Shown: positions 1 to 6,284, counted from the first letter of the stretch. The stretch is DNA of 14,236 nucleotides from Nitrososphaerota archaeon (GCA_028867395.1 JAGWGO010000015.1:1-14236); one strand, 5' to 3'. The notes: generated by a model not told the origin, from the letters alone. Program-made: numbers and translations.

Positions 1-16
1 TCCTAATTGTTTCTTC

Positions 17-322
17 TTATTGTCCTACTGCCTTGATTATTGCATCCCTAATCTCTGATGTTTTCTTGAAGATGATTTTTGCAATCTCATCCACCTCAGG
101 ACCGCTTGGCTTTTTGCCAGAATGTGCAACAAAATAATACGTCTCAAACTTGCCTATTATGGAGCCATGTGTGTATCCATATGCGTATTCTGACTCGTCT
201 TTTATCTGAAAGATACCGTTTAACTCTGGCAGGCGAAGGTTTCCTACAAGGCCTGGAATTTTTGCAATCTCGTCGTTAATCATTGTGTCAAGTACCGCCT
301 TGTCTTTGCCTTTGAGGTCCAA
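17..322 (-). CDS. Conserved small hypothetical protein (101 aa)
   Basis: I recall similar proteins in thaumarchaea but know no assigned function. The protein is soluble, with no signal peptide or membrane helix. It has mixed alpha/beta character, a glycine-rich aromatic centre (around residues 45-65, YAYGYTHGSIIGKFETYYF) and a helical C-terminus. The start is a TTG: an in-frame TGA lies three codons upstream, and a TATA-like element at 344-354 would place the transcript start within a few bases of it. A GAGGGG stretch abuts the TTG, too close to be a normal Shine-Dalgarno. An internal ATG at codon 14 is a weaker alternative. The gene is divergent from the insertase gene. Real gene likely; function unknown. 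Confidence 0.75.
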   Translation of the reverse strand: MDLKGKDKAVLDTMINDEIAKIPGLVGNLRLPELNGIFQIKDESEYAYGYTHGSIIGKFETYYFVAHSGKKPSGPEVDEIAKIIFKKTSEIRDAIIKAVGQ

Positions 323-343
323 CCCCTCTCAAGCGAACCGACT

Positions 344-354
344 CCAATAAAAGC
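344..354 (-). promoter_or_regulatory. TATA-like promoter of the 101-aa gene
   Basis: Minus-strand GCTTTTATTGG is centred about 27 nt upstream of the TTG start at 322. This suggests an essentially leaderless transcript. Confidence 0.45.
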
Positions 355-394
355 AGTGTTGTTGCAATGTCAAGGCTAGAGGCAACACATCAAC

Positions 395-404
395 TTTTAA
401 AATA
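395..404 (+). promoter_or_regulatory. TATA box of the EMC3-like insertase gene
   Basis: TTTTAAAATA is centred about 32 nt before the ATG at 432. The predicted transcript begins only a few bases ahead of the start codon, and no Shine-Dalgarno is visible. Confidence 0.6.
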
Positions 405-431
405 CCTCAATACAAGAACAAAGCAACCAAA

Positions 432-1049
432 ATGGAGCCTATAATTCTTGGATTCTTAAACGCAATCGCTCTTCAGATCCCAGGCATTGGACAAAGCCAA
501 CTTGGCAGCGTCAATCCGTGGGTGAAGGGACTTGTGCCGTCAGCATTTGGAATAGTTGGAATTGCAATCATGCTTAACTTTTTCAGCGCGGGCATTAGAA
601 AAAAGATGGTAGACCAAGACAAGCTCAGACGACTGATGAAAGAAACAAGGGCGTGGCAGAAAGAAAGGATGGCTGCCTTTAAGTCCAAGGAACAAGAAAA
701 GATTGATCAGCTCAACAAAAAGTCTCCATACATGAACAAGCTGAACATGGAGATAATGCAGCTAAATATGAGACCAATGGCTCTTACTTTTGTACCATTC
801 CTGTTGATATTCTATTTCGTACTGCCGCACATGTTTTCGTATACTGTTGCCGAGTCGCCAATTCCACTCAACGTGTTTCCAGGAAACTTTTTCCACCTTA
901 CATGCTCAGCCGACGACGTCAAAAATTCTGCCAAGACTCACTGTGAGCACGTAAATGACATGTACTTTTGGGGCTGGTATTTTCTCTCTTCAATATCGGT
1001 CAGCGGAATAATAATGCGGGCAACCAAGACTTCAACAAACATAGATTAG
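432..1049 (+). CDS. EMC3/TMCO1-like membrane protein insertase (DUF106, Oxa1 superfamily)
   Basis: Archaeal DUF106 proteins are distant relatives of YidC/Oxa1/EMC3/TMCO1 and insert membrane proteins, acting with the ribosome and Sec machinery. The sequence shows the family layout. Membrane helix 1 spans about residues 33-53. A strongly charged cytosolic helical hairpin follows (about 55-105, from IRKKMVDQDKLRRLMKE). Helix 2 is at about 116-134 and helix 3 at about 178-196. A 40-residue external loop between helices 2 and 3 carries two cysteines (C158, C171) that could form a disulfide. Length (205 aa) is normal for the family. The ATG sits just downstream of a clear TATA box, and the N-terminus is full length. 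The family call is firm; the insertase role comes from the family, not from this sequence alone. Confidence 0.88.
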   Translation: MEPIILGFLNAIALQIPGIGQSQLGSVNPWVKGLVPSAFGIVGIAIMLNFFSAGIRKKMVDQDKLRRLMKETRAWQKERMAAFKSKEQEKIDQLNKKSPYMNKLNMEIMQLNMRPMALTFVPFLLIFYFVLPHMFSYTVAESPIPLNVFPGNFFHLTCSADDVKNSAKTHCEHVNDMYFWGWYFLSSISVSGIIMRATKTSTNID

Positions 1050-1141
1050 ATCTTCTACCACGTCCAAACTTCAGCTAGTTTGTTGAATTGTAATAACAAA
1101 AGCTGATGAATGCCTATTATGGTGAGCAGGAGAATAATCGC

Positions 1142-1279
1142 ATGGATAAACCACGACCAAGTGTTGGCGAGACCTTTACAAGAAAAGTCTTGATCCCATA
1201 CTGGTTTGAGATTGTGTCTGGAATATTTGTAGGCCTAAGCATGGTACTAATATTTGCACGAAAGTTGCCAATTGGCTAA
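1142..1279 (+). CDS. Small single-span membrane protein (45 aa)
   Basis: This short reading frame begins MDKPRPSVGETFTRKV. It has one hydrophobic helix (about residues 17-39, LIPYWFEIVSGIFVGLSMVL) followed by RKLPIG and a stop. Positive charges on both sides leave topology open. AGGAG at 1128-1132, nine bases before the ATG, resembles a Shine-Dalgarno and decides this start. An in-frame ATG at 1106 would add 12 residues but has no such signal. It lies 92 bp after the insertase gene on the same strand, so co-transcription is possible. Function unknown; the composition and helix make chance unlikely but not excluded. Confidence 0.6.
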   Translation: MDKPRPSVGETFTRKVLIPYWFEIVSGIFVGLSMVLIFARKLPIG

Positions 1280-1306
1280 ACACCAAGTCGTATTACAAAC
1301 GGAATC

Positions 1307-1315
1307 TGTTAAATT
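1307..1315 (+). promoter_or_regulatory. TATA-like promoter of the 170-aa gene
   Basis: TGTTAAATT is centred about 28 nt before the TTG at 1339, as expected for a leaderless message. Confidence 0.5.
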
Positions 1316-1338
1316 GTAGGGCTCCTTCACACCAGTAG

Positions 1339-1851
1339 TTGAGCAGCCAGTTAAAGGATATGATAAAGGGATGGCTTGAGGGGGAGGATTATGCCGTCTC
1401 TGAGAGGCAAGAGCCCATCTCTGACTTTCATCTTGTGATATCTAATCTACATGGAAAGGATACATTTGCAGATATTGTCAAACTAAAAAACAAGGACTTT
1501 GTAATTGTCGGAAGCGCCCTGCAAAACCCTGCGGAGTTTATGAGAGTTCTCTCTACTGTTGCAGAAAAGGAGAGGGCTGATTTTTTCAACGGAGTCCAAA
1601 GGGAACTGCTAAAGTTCCAGGTAGACCACGAGTTTCACCCAAACAAGCTACTTCCAGAACGCATGATAGTAAGGGATGTGGTTTACGTCGAGGATATCAC
1701 AAGGGCAGCTTTTATGGAACGACTAAAGCGAGTAAAGTTTGCATCGCTCTTTCTTCTTTGGTCAATTGGACACAAGTTCTCAATTGATTACGGACAATCT
1801 TCATCCCCGCACCACTTGTCCACTTCAAACTCACACCAACCCTACGGCTAG
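1339..1851 (+). CDS. Conserved hypothetical protein (170 aa), possibly DUF2299-like
   Basis: This is a cytosolic alpha/beta protein. The N-terminal part (residues 1-65: a short helix, GWLEGEDYAVSERQEP, then beta strands such as FHLVIS and FVIVGSAL) resembles the small archaeal DUF2299/YbjN-like fold; this is a tentative recollection. Two charged helices follow (about 65-130). The last 25 residues are rich in Ser, His and Pro and look disordered. The start is TTG, chosen because it lies 28 nt after a TATA-like element and opens the conserved helix. The stop codon overlaps the stop of the convergent gene on the other strand by three bases. Function unknown. Confidence 0.75.
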   Translation: MSSQLKDMIKGWLEGEDYAVSERQEPISDFHLVISNLHGKDTFADIVKLKNKDFVIVGSALQNPAEFMRVLSTVAEKERADFFNGVQRELLKFQVDHEFHPNKLLPERMIVRDVVYVEDITRAAFMERLKRVKFASLFLLWSIGHKFSIDYGQSSSPHHLSTSNSHQPYG

Positions 1852-2135
1852 TTTTGATTGGTGCTGCAATCGTATGCGCCATACTTGCCTTCAAGTCCTG
1901 CAACTCTTGTAATGTTTGACGATGAATTGTCGCTTTGAATCACAAGACGGCATCCAAAGTTGTCAGTAGGATATCCGTTGTCCATCTTGTTTGTTAGATC
2001 TACTGCTGCCTTGACAGATGAGCTTGTGGGGTGTGGCTTGTCAAAGATCGTGTGGCCCACAAGTTCTGGCACAAGTATCAGCAACAGTATCAGGACTGCA
2101 AATTTGTTTATCCTGTGTTTCTTCTTCTGATCCAA
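1848..2135 (-). CDS. Small membrane-anchored exported protein, copy A (95 aa)
   Basis: An N-terminal basic stretch (DQKKKHRINK) leads into one hydrophobic helix (FAVLILLLILVPELV), then an external domain of about 65 residues. The external domain has two cysteines (one in NFGCRLV, one in YDCS) likely to form a disulfide, and N-glycosylation sequons (NSS, NIT). It is a paralogue of the gene at 6555-6833: both share VPELV, a TSSV stretch, the CxxV and AGxxGxY motifs, both cysteines and one sequon position. The open frame extends to an ATG at 2162, but the TATA box (2161-2169) covers that ATG, and similarity to copy B begins at the TTG at 2135. I therefore prefer the TTG. Role unknown; probably a cell-surface protein. 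Confidence 0.72.
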   Translation of the reverse strand: MDQKKKHRINKFAVLILLLILVPELVGHTIFDKPHPTSSSVKAAVDLTNKMDNGYPTDNFGCRLVIQSDNSSSNITRVAGLEGKYGAYDCSTNQN

Positions 2136-2160
2136 CCTTGATCCAAGTTTGTATCTTATC

Positions 2161-2169
2161 ATATATTAA
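2161..2169 (-). promoter_or_regulatory. TATA box of secreted paralogue A
   Basis: Minus-strand TTAATATAT is centred 30 nt before the TTG at 2135. It overlaps the upstream in-frame ATG (2160-2162), which argues against that ATG being used. Confidence 0.6.
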
Positions 2170-2197
2170 CCAAAATTATGATTCCCAGATTCTGACA

Positions 2198-2542
2198 CTA
2201 GGTTTGCATCTTTTCTGACTGTCTCTTGATGCATTCCTCGTATCTTTTGCTTGCGTCGCGGTACGCTTCCTCGGCTGATATGACTGCGGCATCTATCTGC
2301 ACCTTGCTTGCGGCAGCATCATGAAGCTCTGCAAATCCTTCCTGGTAGCTGTCCTCCAGTGCGTTTACAATCTCTGCAGCGGTTGCAGTTGCAAGCCTTA
2401 CAAGTCCTGTATCTATGAGATAGTTTTGTGCATTTGCAAGCGCATTTGAGAACGCAAATTCTACAGTCTCTTGCTGGTAATACAGCTCATGGAGCCTCTC
2501 GGTTGTCCTGGTAATCTCATTATACTCATCTTCGCAGTCCAT
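2198..2542 (-). CDS. Hypothetical all-helical protein (114 aa)
   Basis: Acidic, alanine- and glutamate-rich and almost entirely helical, with no signal peptide or membrane segment. Cysteines are near each end (C3 and C104). Helices about 10-45, 48-75 and 80-112 could pack as a three-helix bundle or dimerise. The ATG at 2542 lies about 35 nt after a weak TATA-like CTAAAAGATA (2574-2583), with a short leader containing GTGGTAAAG. It is divergent from the 25-aa micro-ORF across a region with two dyad symmetries. I recognise no family. Confidence 0.7.
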   Translation of the reverse strand: MDCEDEYNEITRTTERLHELYYQQETVEFAFSNALANAQNYLIDTGLVRLATATAAEIVNALEDSYQEGFAELHDAAASKVQIDAAVISAEEAYRDASKRYEECIKRQSEKMQT

Positions 2543-2573
2543 GCTTTACCACTTTGCATCTAACGGGTTCTTA

Positions 2574-2583
2574 TCTTTTAGTT
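2574..2583 (-). promoter_or_regulatory. TATA-like promoter of the 114-aa gene
   Basis: Minus-strand CTAAAAGATA lies about 35 nt before the ATG at 2542, a little further than usual here, implying a leader of roughly 9 nt. Confidence 0.4.
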
Positions 2584-2593
2584 ATTTGAAACG

Positions 2594-2606
2594 GCCAAGT
2601 CTTGGC
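2594..2606. promoter_or_regulatory. Dyad GCCAAGTCTTGGC, candidate operator
   Basis: A perfect 6+6 inverted repeat around a single T, placed 11 bp upstream of the minus-strand TATA-like element. It shares GCCAAGT with a second dyad 35 bp away. Confidence 0.5.
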
Positions 2607-2628
2607 GCAAATTTACTTTTTTTGACCT

Positions 2629-2645
2629 GCCAAGTATTACTTGCC
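2629..2645. promoter_or_regulatory. Dyad GCCAAGTATTACTTGCC, candidate operator
   Basis: The core CAAGTATTACTTG (2631-2643) is a perfect inverted repeat about a central T. It ends nine bases before the plus-strand TATA box, so a bound protein could affect promoter recognition. Confidence 0.5.
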
Positions 2646-2654
2646 AATTTGTTG

Positions 2655-2663
2655 CTTAAATAA
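2655..2663 (+). promoter_or_regulatory. TATA box of the 25-aa micro-ORF
   Basis: CTTAAATAA is a strong archaeal TATA match, centred 28 nt before the ATG at 2687. Confidence 0.6.
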
Positions 2664-2686
2664 CAAATCCGGAAGTAACTCATGAA

Positions 2687-2764
2687 ATGCCGTACGAAGA
2701 AATCTACTTTCAGAGGCTAAAAGAAGAAGACCCTGAAGAATACGATACAGCGACAAACCAGTAG
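2687..2764 (+). CDS. Candidate acidic micro-protein (25 aa)
   Basis: The frame starts MPYEEIYFQRLKEEDPEEY and stops after 25 codons. The peptide is strongly acidic, amphipathic in its first half, and rich in tyrosine and glutamate. It is supported by a strong TATA box exactly one leaderless spacing upstream and by a dyad just before that box. A competing ATG at 2682 in another frame gives only 12 codons. Function unknown. It is short enough that the transcript could instead be a non-coding RNA. Confidence 0.45.
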   Translation: MPYEEIYFQRLKEEDPEEYDTATNQ

Positions 2765-2796
2765 GCACCAGTAGATGCTCACCACCTTGTCTCTTT

Positions 2797-3852
2797 TTAC
2801 TTGAAACCTCTAATCCTTGTGAAAACCACAATGCTAACTATCGAGAAAGTAAGCGCAAGCAAAGTTTCCTGCCCAAATTCCGGAACGATGCTGCCTGTTG
2901 CACTAGCGGTAGAGTTTGATAGCGCAAATTTCTGCACATTTGGCGTGTTATCTGAAGCGTCTGTCACGTAAACATCTCCAGCAGAGTCTACAACAATTCC
3001 TGATGGCACGTCAAATTTTCCATTGCCTGTGCCATGTGATCCTATCTGCATGATGAACTGGCCCGAGCTTGTAAACTTCTCGACCCTTCCATTCTGTGTG
3101 TCTGTTACATATACATTATCTGCAGAATCGACTGCTACTCCCTGTGGCCCATTGAACTGCCCATTGCCTGTGCCATCGGTGCCCCACTTGGCAAGAAACT
3201 GTCCATCCCCAGTAAACTTTTCAATCCTGTTATTGCCAGAGTCTACCACGTACACATTGCTGCTAGAGTCTACAACAATTCCTGTTGGAGAATCAAACTG
3301 ACCGTCATCGCTTCCAACGGAGCCCCAGCTTCCAAGGGTTTGGCCAGTGTTTGAAAACTTGAACACCATACTCCTTGTTGGGTCAGTGAAGTACAAATTG
3401 CCTGAGGCGTCAAGCGCAATCCTTGCCGGAAAGTACGACCCAAGATTGAATTCCTTGATGTAAGTTCCAGATCTGTCGAACTCTTCTATTCTATTATTTG
3501 ACTGGTCTGCCACATACACATTTCCTGAGGAATCAAGTGCTATGCCTGTCGGAAGATTGAACTGTCCTGCGGCCTTGCCATAAGTTCCCCACTTTGCAAG
3601 AAACTTGCCGTCTGGTGAAAACTTTTCAATGCGGTTGTTGTTGGTGTCTGCCACATACACATTTCCTGAAGAGTCAAGAGCTACGCTGCTTGGCATAAAG
3701 AACATGCCGTCATAATTTCCAAGCGTTCCCCACTTTGTTACAAAAGAGTATGTCTCTTCTGCAAATGCCATAGGTGTCTTGACTTCAACTGTATACAGCA
3801 AAGATAATGAAAAAACGCAAAGGCATACGGCTATTATTTTTCTTGATAACAT
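2797..3852 (-). CDS. Exported NHL-repeat beta-propeller protein with PEFG-CTERM-type anchor
   Basis: A signal peptide (about residues 1-31, ending MAFA|EE) precedes six NHL repeats (about 35-315). Each repeat shows the pattern FxxPxGIxxDSxGNVYVxDxxNxRIxKF followed by a W/G turn (for example AKWGTYG, GSWGSVG). Six repeats predict a six-bladed propeller, usually a protein- or ligand-binding scaffold. The C-terminus has VPEFG, a hydrophobic helix of about 18 residues and a short basic end (RIRGFK). This is the layout of thaumarchaeal PEFG-CTERM signals, thought to be processed by an archaeosortase. It probably sits at the cell surface. The ATG start is 29 nt from a TATA box. The repeats are complete with no break; the third is the most divergent. 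Confidence 0.9.
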   Translation of the reverse strand: MLSRKIIAVCLCVFSLSLLYTVEVKTPMAFAEETYSFVTKWGTLGNYDGMFFMPSSVALDSSGNVYVADTNNNRIEKFSPDGKFLAKWGTYGKAAGQFNLPTGIALDSSGNVYVADQSNNRIEEFDRSGTYIKEFNLGSYFPARIALDASGNLYFTDPTRSMVFKFSNTGQTLGSWGSVGSDDGQFDSPTGIVVDSSSNVYVVDSGNNRIEKFTGDGQFLAKWGTDGTGNGQFNGPQGVAVDSADNVYVTDTQNGRVEKFTSSGQFIMQIGSHGTGNGKFDVPSGIVVDSAGDVYVTDASDNTPNVQKFALSNSTASATGSIVPEFGQETLLALTFSIVSIVVFTRIRGFK

Positions 3853-3876
3853 TTCAAGTTCTGTCTTTGCATTTCC

Positions 3877-3885
3877 TTATTTAAG
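3877..3885 (-). promoter_or_regulatory. TATA box of the NHL-repeat gene
   Basis: Minus-strand CTTAAATAA, identical to the micro-ORF TATA, is centred 29 nt before the ATG at 3852. Confidence 0.6.
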
Positions 3886-3920
3886 ACAACCTGCTATTCT
3901 AAACCGACCTGTGTAAGTCT

Positions 3921-4403
3921 CTATTTTACTATGTTGCAGCGGCTTGATATTCCTCTTACTGAAAGATAGTACGTGTACCCCAAGATTGCAATTGACACAA
4001 GCCTTAAGGGGATCTCATACTGCGTAAGAAACGCGGTTGCAGTGCCGCCAACTGATCCGACTGCAGATGCTGCGGCAAAACCTAGCGAGCTACAACTACA
4101 TGCTCCAGCGCCAGCTCCTATTATGGTTCCCAAAAATCCTCCACCTGTCCTCTTCATACCGTCTCCAAATCGTGCAATCCTGTATATGCTGAGGCTTGTC
4201 ACCACGCCAGAAAGTGAAGAGACTGCAACTATTAGGACAAAGTTGAGACTCTGGTCTTGCGGGACATAAAATAAAAACTGCGGCTCAAAGAAGATCATCT
4301 CTGACATGTAAGAAAGAAGGATGAATAGACCACAAAATATGCCAACTGCTAAAGCTGTATACTTGCCATCTGTAAAGACTAACTTTAGCGCCTGTTTTTG
4401 CAC
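3921..4403 (-). CDS. Four-helix membrane protein with intramembrane CSC motif (160 aa)
   Basis: Membrane helices lie at about residues 15-33, 54-74, 88-125 (a long glycine/alanine-rich stretch) and 131-149. The third stretch carries GAGAGACSCSSLGF, with cysteines at 102 and 104. Further cysteines are at 24 and 156. The small-residue packing and paired cysteines could suit metal binding or redox chemistry within the membrane, but I recognise no family. The start is GTG at 4403, 26 nt after a TATA box. The gene is divergent from a histidine-rich anchored protein, with a perfect 12-bp palindrome in the shared upstream region. A shared role in metal handling is only an inference. Confidence 0.78.
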   Translation of the reverse strand: MQKQALKLVFTDGKYTALAVGIFCGLFILLSYMSEMIFFEPQFLFYVPQDQSLNFVLIVAVSSLSGVVTSLSIYRIARFGDGMKRTGGGFLGTIIGAGAGACSCSSLGFAAASAVGSVGGTATAFLTQYEIPLRLVSIAILGYTYYLSVRGISSRCNIVK

Positions 4404-4423
4404 TAGTATAAGATCTTTGAGGA

Positions 4424-4433
4424 ATTATTTAAT
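4424..4433 (-). promoter_or_regulatory. TATA box of the CSC membrane protein gene
   Basis: Minus-strand ATTAAATAAT is centred 26 nt before the GTG at 4403. It lies five bases from a 12-bp palindrome. Confidence 0.6.
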
Positions 4434-4437
4434 TTCA

Positions 4438-4449
4438 ACCGTTAACGGT
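4438..4449. promoter_or_regulatory. Perfect palindrome ACCGTTAACGGT, candidate operator
   Basis: A 12-bp perfect palindrome immediately upstream of the minus-strand TATA box, where the BRE or an activator would sit, and about 60 bp from the plus-strand promoter. Confidence 0.5.
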
Positions 4450-4504
4450 ACAAAATCTGTTTCATGCAAGTTCAGGTCTCAGAGTGCAAATCAAATGCAA
4501 ATGG

Positions 4505-4514
4505 GTTAAAATAT
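4505..4514 (+). promoter_or_regulatory. TATA-like promoter of the histidine-rich protein gene
   Basis: GTTAAAATAT is about 36 nt before the ATG at 4546. A second AT-rich element, GAGTTAAAG (4516-4524), is about 26 nt before it. Either could serve. Confidence 0.45.
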
Positions 4515-4545
4515 GGAGTTAAAGCATAGCGACTAGAGTTCTAAG

Positions 4546-5106
4546 ATGGCAAAGAAACCAAAAGATGAGAGCAAAAAGGCTCCCGACAAGACGCCGTCTA
4601 AGAGCAAGAACAAACTAATCGCAATCGGTATAATTGCAGCAATAATTGCAGGAGCGGCATACTTTCTCCACAAGTCAGACAATACGGTAGACTCTGGTTA
4701 TGCCTCAATAGATGGAATTCCGTGTGAGACCCAAGAGTATTCTACATTTCACATTCACGCACACCTTGATACATTTGTCAATGGTCAGCATGTCACAGTG
4801 CCACAGTATGTTGGAATAGAGGATAACAAATGCCTGTACTGGCTTCACACCCATGATAATTCTGGAATAATACACATCGAGGCTCCACAGCAGCAGAACT
4901 TTACACTGTCTCAGTTCATAGACGTGTGGAAGAATACGGGATCGACCCAGCCACCAAGCGGTGATCCGATAATCTTTGTAAACGGCCAAGAAGTATCAAC
5001 AAATCTTGCAAACACTCAGCTTAACGCACACGACGAGATTGCAATCGTGTATGGGCAGACGCCACCAAACATTCCGTCATTTTACCAATTCCCCGAAGGG
5101 CTTTGA
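4546..5106 (+). CDS. Membrane-anchored, histidine-rich extracytoplasmic protein (186 aa)
   Basis: A lysine-rich cytosolic tail (1-22) is followed by one membrane helix (about 23-41) and an external domain of about 145 residues. That domain contains two histidine clusters: FHIHAHLD (H69, H71, H73) and YWLHTHDNSGIIHIEAP (H101, H103, H110). Two cysteines are at 60 and 96. I recall the LHTHD..GIIHIE signature from conserved proteins of thaumarchaea and some bacteria without an established function. The spacing of histidines suggests copper or zinc binding; this is inference. Two repeats of a VNGQ-containing strand (78-84 and 145-149) hint at a duplicated beta unit. ATG start close behind a TATA element; divergent from the CSC membrane protein. 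Confidence 0.8.
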   Translation: MAKKPKDESKKAPDKTPSKSKNKLIAIGIIAAIIAGAAYFLHKSDNTVDSGYASIDGIPCETQEYSTFHIHAHLDTFVNGQHVTVPQYVGIEDNKCLYWLHTHDNSGIIHIEAPQQQNFTLSQFIDVWKNTGSTQPPSGDPIIFVNGQEVSTNLANTQLNAHDEIAIVYGQTPPNIPSFYQFPEGL

Positions 5107-5110
5107 TAAA

Positions 5111-5126
5111 CAAGAACAAGTTCTTG
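5111..5126. terminator. Short hairpin between convergent genes
   Basis: CAAGAAC and GTTCTTG form a 7-bp stem with almost no loop, just after the stop of the histidine-rich gene. On the minus strand a T-rich run (5139-5146) lies between this hairpin and the zinc-ribbon stop and could terminate that gene. Confidence 0.4.
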
Positions 5127-5157
5127 CAAGTTAATAATTAAAAAATAACAAACTGTC

Positions 5158-5253
5158 TTACTTTCTGGCCGTTTTTTCATATCCGCATCTGGTACACACA
5201 AATTTCTTTCCTATGTCAAAAAGTGTACCGCTGCATTTTGAACATTTTCTCAT
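5158..5253 (-). CDS. Zinc-ribbon micro-protein (31 aa)
   Basis: The frame reads MRKCSKCSGTLFDIGKKF, then VCTRCGYEKTARK. Two CxxC knuckles (C4/C7 and C20/C23) separated by 12 residues make a complete minimal zinc ribbon, similar to stand-alone archaeal ribbons or to those in transcription and ribosomal proteins. The basic ends suit nucleic-acid binding. ATG start with TATA-like sequence about 25 nt upstream, so probably leaderless. It is convergent with the histidine-rich gene. The specific role is unknown. Confidence 0.8.
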   Translation of the reverse strand: MRKCSKCSGTLFDIGKKFVCTRCGYEKTARK

Positions 5254-5269
5254 TTTTATCTCTTAAGAA

Positions 5270-5285
5270 ACCAAAATAAAAAGTA
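5270..5285 (-). promoter_or_regulatory. TATA-like promoter of the 31-aa zinc ribbon
   Basis: Minus-strand ACTTTTTATTTTGG is centred about 25 nt before the ATG at 5253. Confidence 0.5.
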
Positions 5286-5334
5286 TGAAGTTTGGCAAAC
5301 CATCTGCACTATATCAGAGTGCTTTGATCCGATG

Positions 5335-6264
5335 TTATGATCTCTTGGCACGTTTTTTCTTTTTCTTGTTTTTGTAATGCCACAAAAATATCATAAAACC
5401 AATCACACTTGAGACTATGGTTCCAACGCCAACAACTGGAGCAATAAAGAACTGTCCAACCCATATGCCGTTTGCGTCGCCTATCTCAAGCATCCCCCTC
5501 TGTCTTGCAAAGAGGTTAAACGAATTGTCTATAGTGTATGTGTTGCCGTTATCGTCCAGATATGTCCCGTTTACGTGCACAACCGTGTTGACTGGCTGAC
5601 CAAGATCCTTTTGGGTCTGGACCACAAACGCAAAATCAGATGACTGTCCTGCATCTAAGTCTGTTATCTCAAGGGATTTTTTTCCAGCAAGTTGCAGTTC
5701 CGAAGAATACACTGACAGCTGCAGGTCGTGTGCACTAGAGCCATGATTGGATACCGTTCCTTTTACTGAAAAAGGCTCTCCCGAGAAAACATCACTTGGA
5801 GCCTGGACGTTGAGCGAAAGGGAGGGTCTTGAGGCTGCAAGAAACTGCGTCGTCTGTACAATGGAGTGCTTTACTGGCTGTGAGTCAAAGAGTCCCTTGA
5901 CAAAATAATCGACTTGTACATTTGCAACAAATGTACCGTCAGGAACCCCGCTCTTTACGGTTGCATTAAAGTCATTGCCAAAGGTAGAGTCCTTTGCAAG
6001 CTTGTCTATGTGAAAACTATTTTGTTCTATCTGTAATTCCGGACAGGTTATTGTTACAGTTATGTTTGATACCTGATCAACTGTGGCCTTGACTACCGAT
6101 GATAGTACAAACTCTTTGTTCTGCATTACTACGTCTGGATAGTTCAAGTTTAGAGAAACGTTTGGATCTGTGATGTTGTTTTGAACTGCATACGTTGGCA
6201 TGAATGAAACTGCTAAAATAAGAACAAAAATGCAAGAAATTGAAAACCTCTGTGATACTTTCAC
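5335..6264 (-). CDS. Cell-surface protein with Ig-like/CARDB-type domains and C-terminal anchor (309 aa)
   Basis: A signal peptide (about 1-26, ending PTYA) leads two beta-rich domains (about 35-140 and 148-250). The second has a CARDB/COG1361-like pattern (SLSLNVQAPSDVFSGEPFSV, then VSNHGSSAHDLQL and DLDAGQSSDFAF). A membrane helix (about 273-294) and a strongly basic tail (KNKKKKKRAKRS) follow, giving an outside domain and an inside tail. Several N-glycosylation sequons (NIT, NVS, NAT, NGT) fit an exposed, S-layer-associated protein. The start is GTG at 6264, 25 nt after a TATA box. No catalytic motif is visible; an adhesive or structural role is the safest reading. Confidence 0.85.
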   Translation of the reverse strand: MKVSQRFSISCIFVLILAVSFMPTYAVQNNITDPNVSLNLNYPDVVMQNKEFVLSSVVKATVDQVSNITVTITCPELQIEQNSFHIDKLAKDSTFGNDFNATVKSGVPDGTFVANVQVDYFVKGLFDSQPVKHSIVQTTQFLAASRPSLSLNVQAPSDVFSGEPFSVKGTVSNHGSSAHDLQLSVYSSELQLAGKKSLEITDLDAGQSSDFAFVVQTQKDLGQPVNTVVHVNGTYLDDNGNTYTIDNSFNLFARQRGMLEIGDANGIWVGQFFIAPVVGVGTIVSSVIGFMIFLWHYKNKKKKKRAKRS

Positions 6265-6284
6265 CCTTGTGATATGAACTGTGC

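Noticed and set aside
1101..1150. C-box-like TGATGA suggesting a C/D guide RNA
   Set aside because: No matching D box (CTGA) or C'/D' boxes at suitable distance.
1770..1851. Possible frameshift near the end of the 170-aa gene, because the tail is Ser/His/Pro-rich
   Set aside because: The other frames give no better continuation; the plus-strand hydrophobic frame there is the shadow of the convergent gene.
2637..2831. 64-codon minus-strand frame
   Set aside because: Overlaps the end of the NHL gene in another frame and covers the micro-ORF promoter; no start signals.
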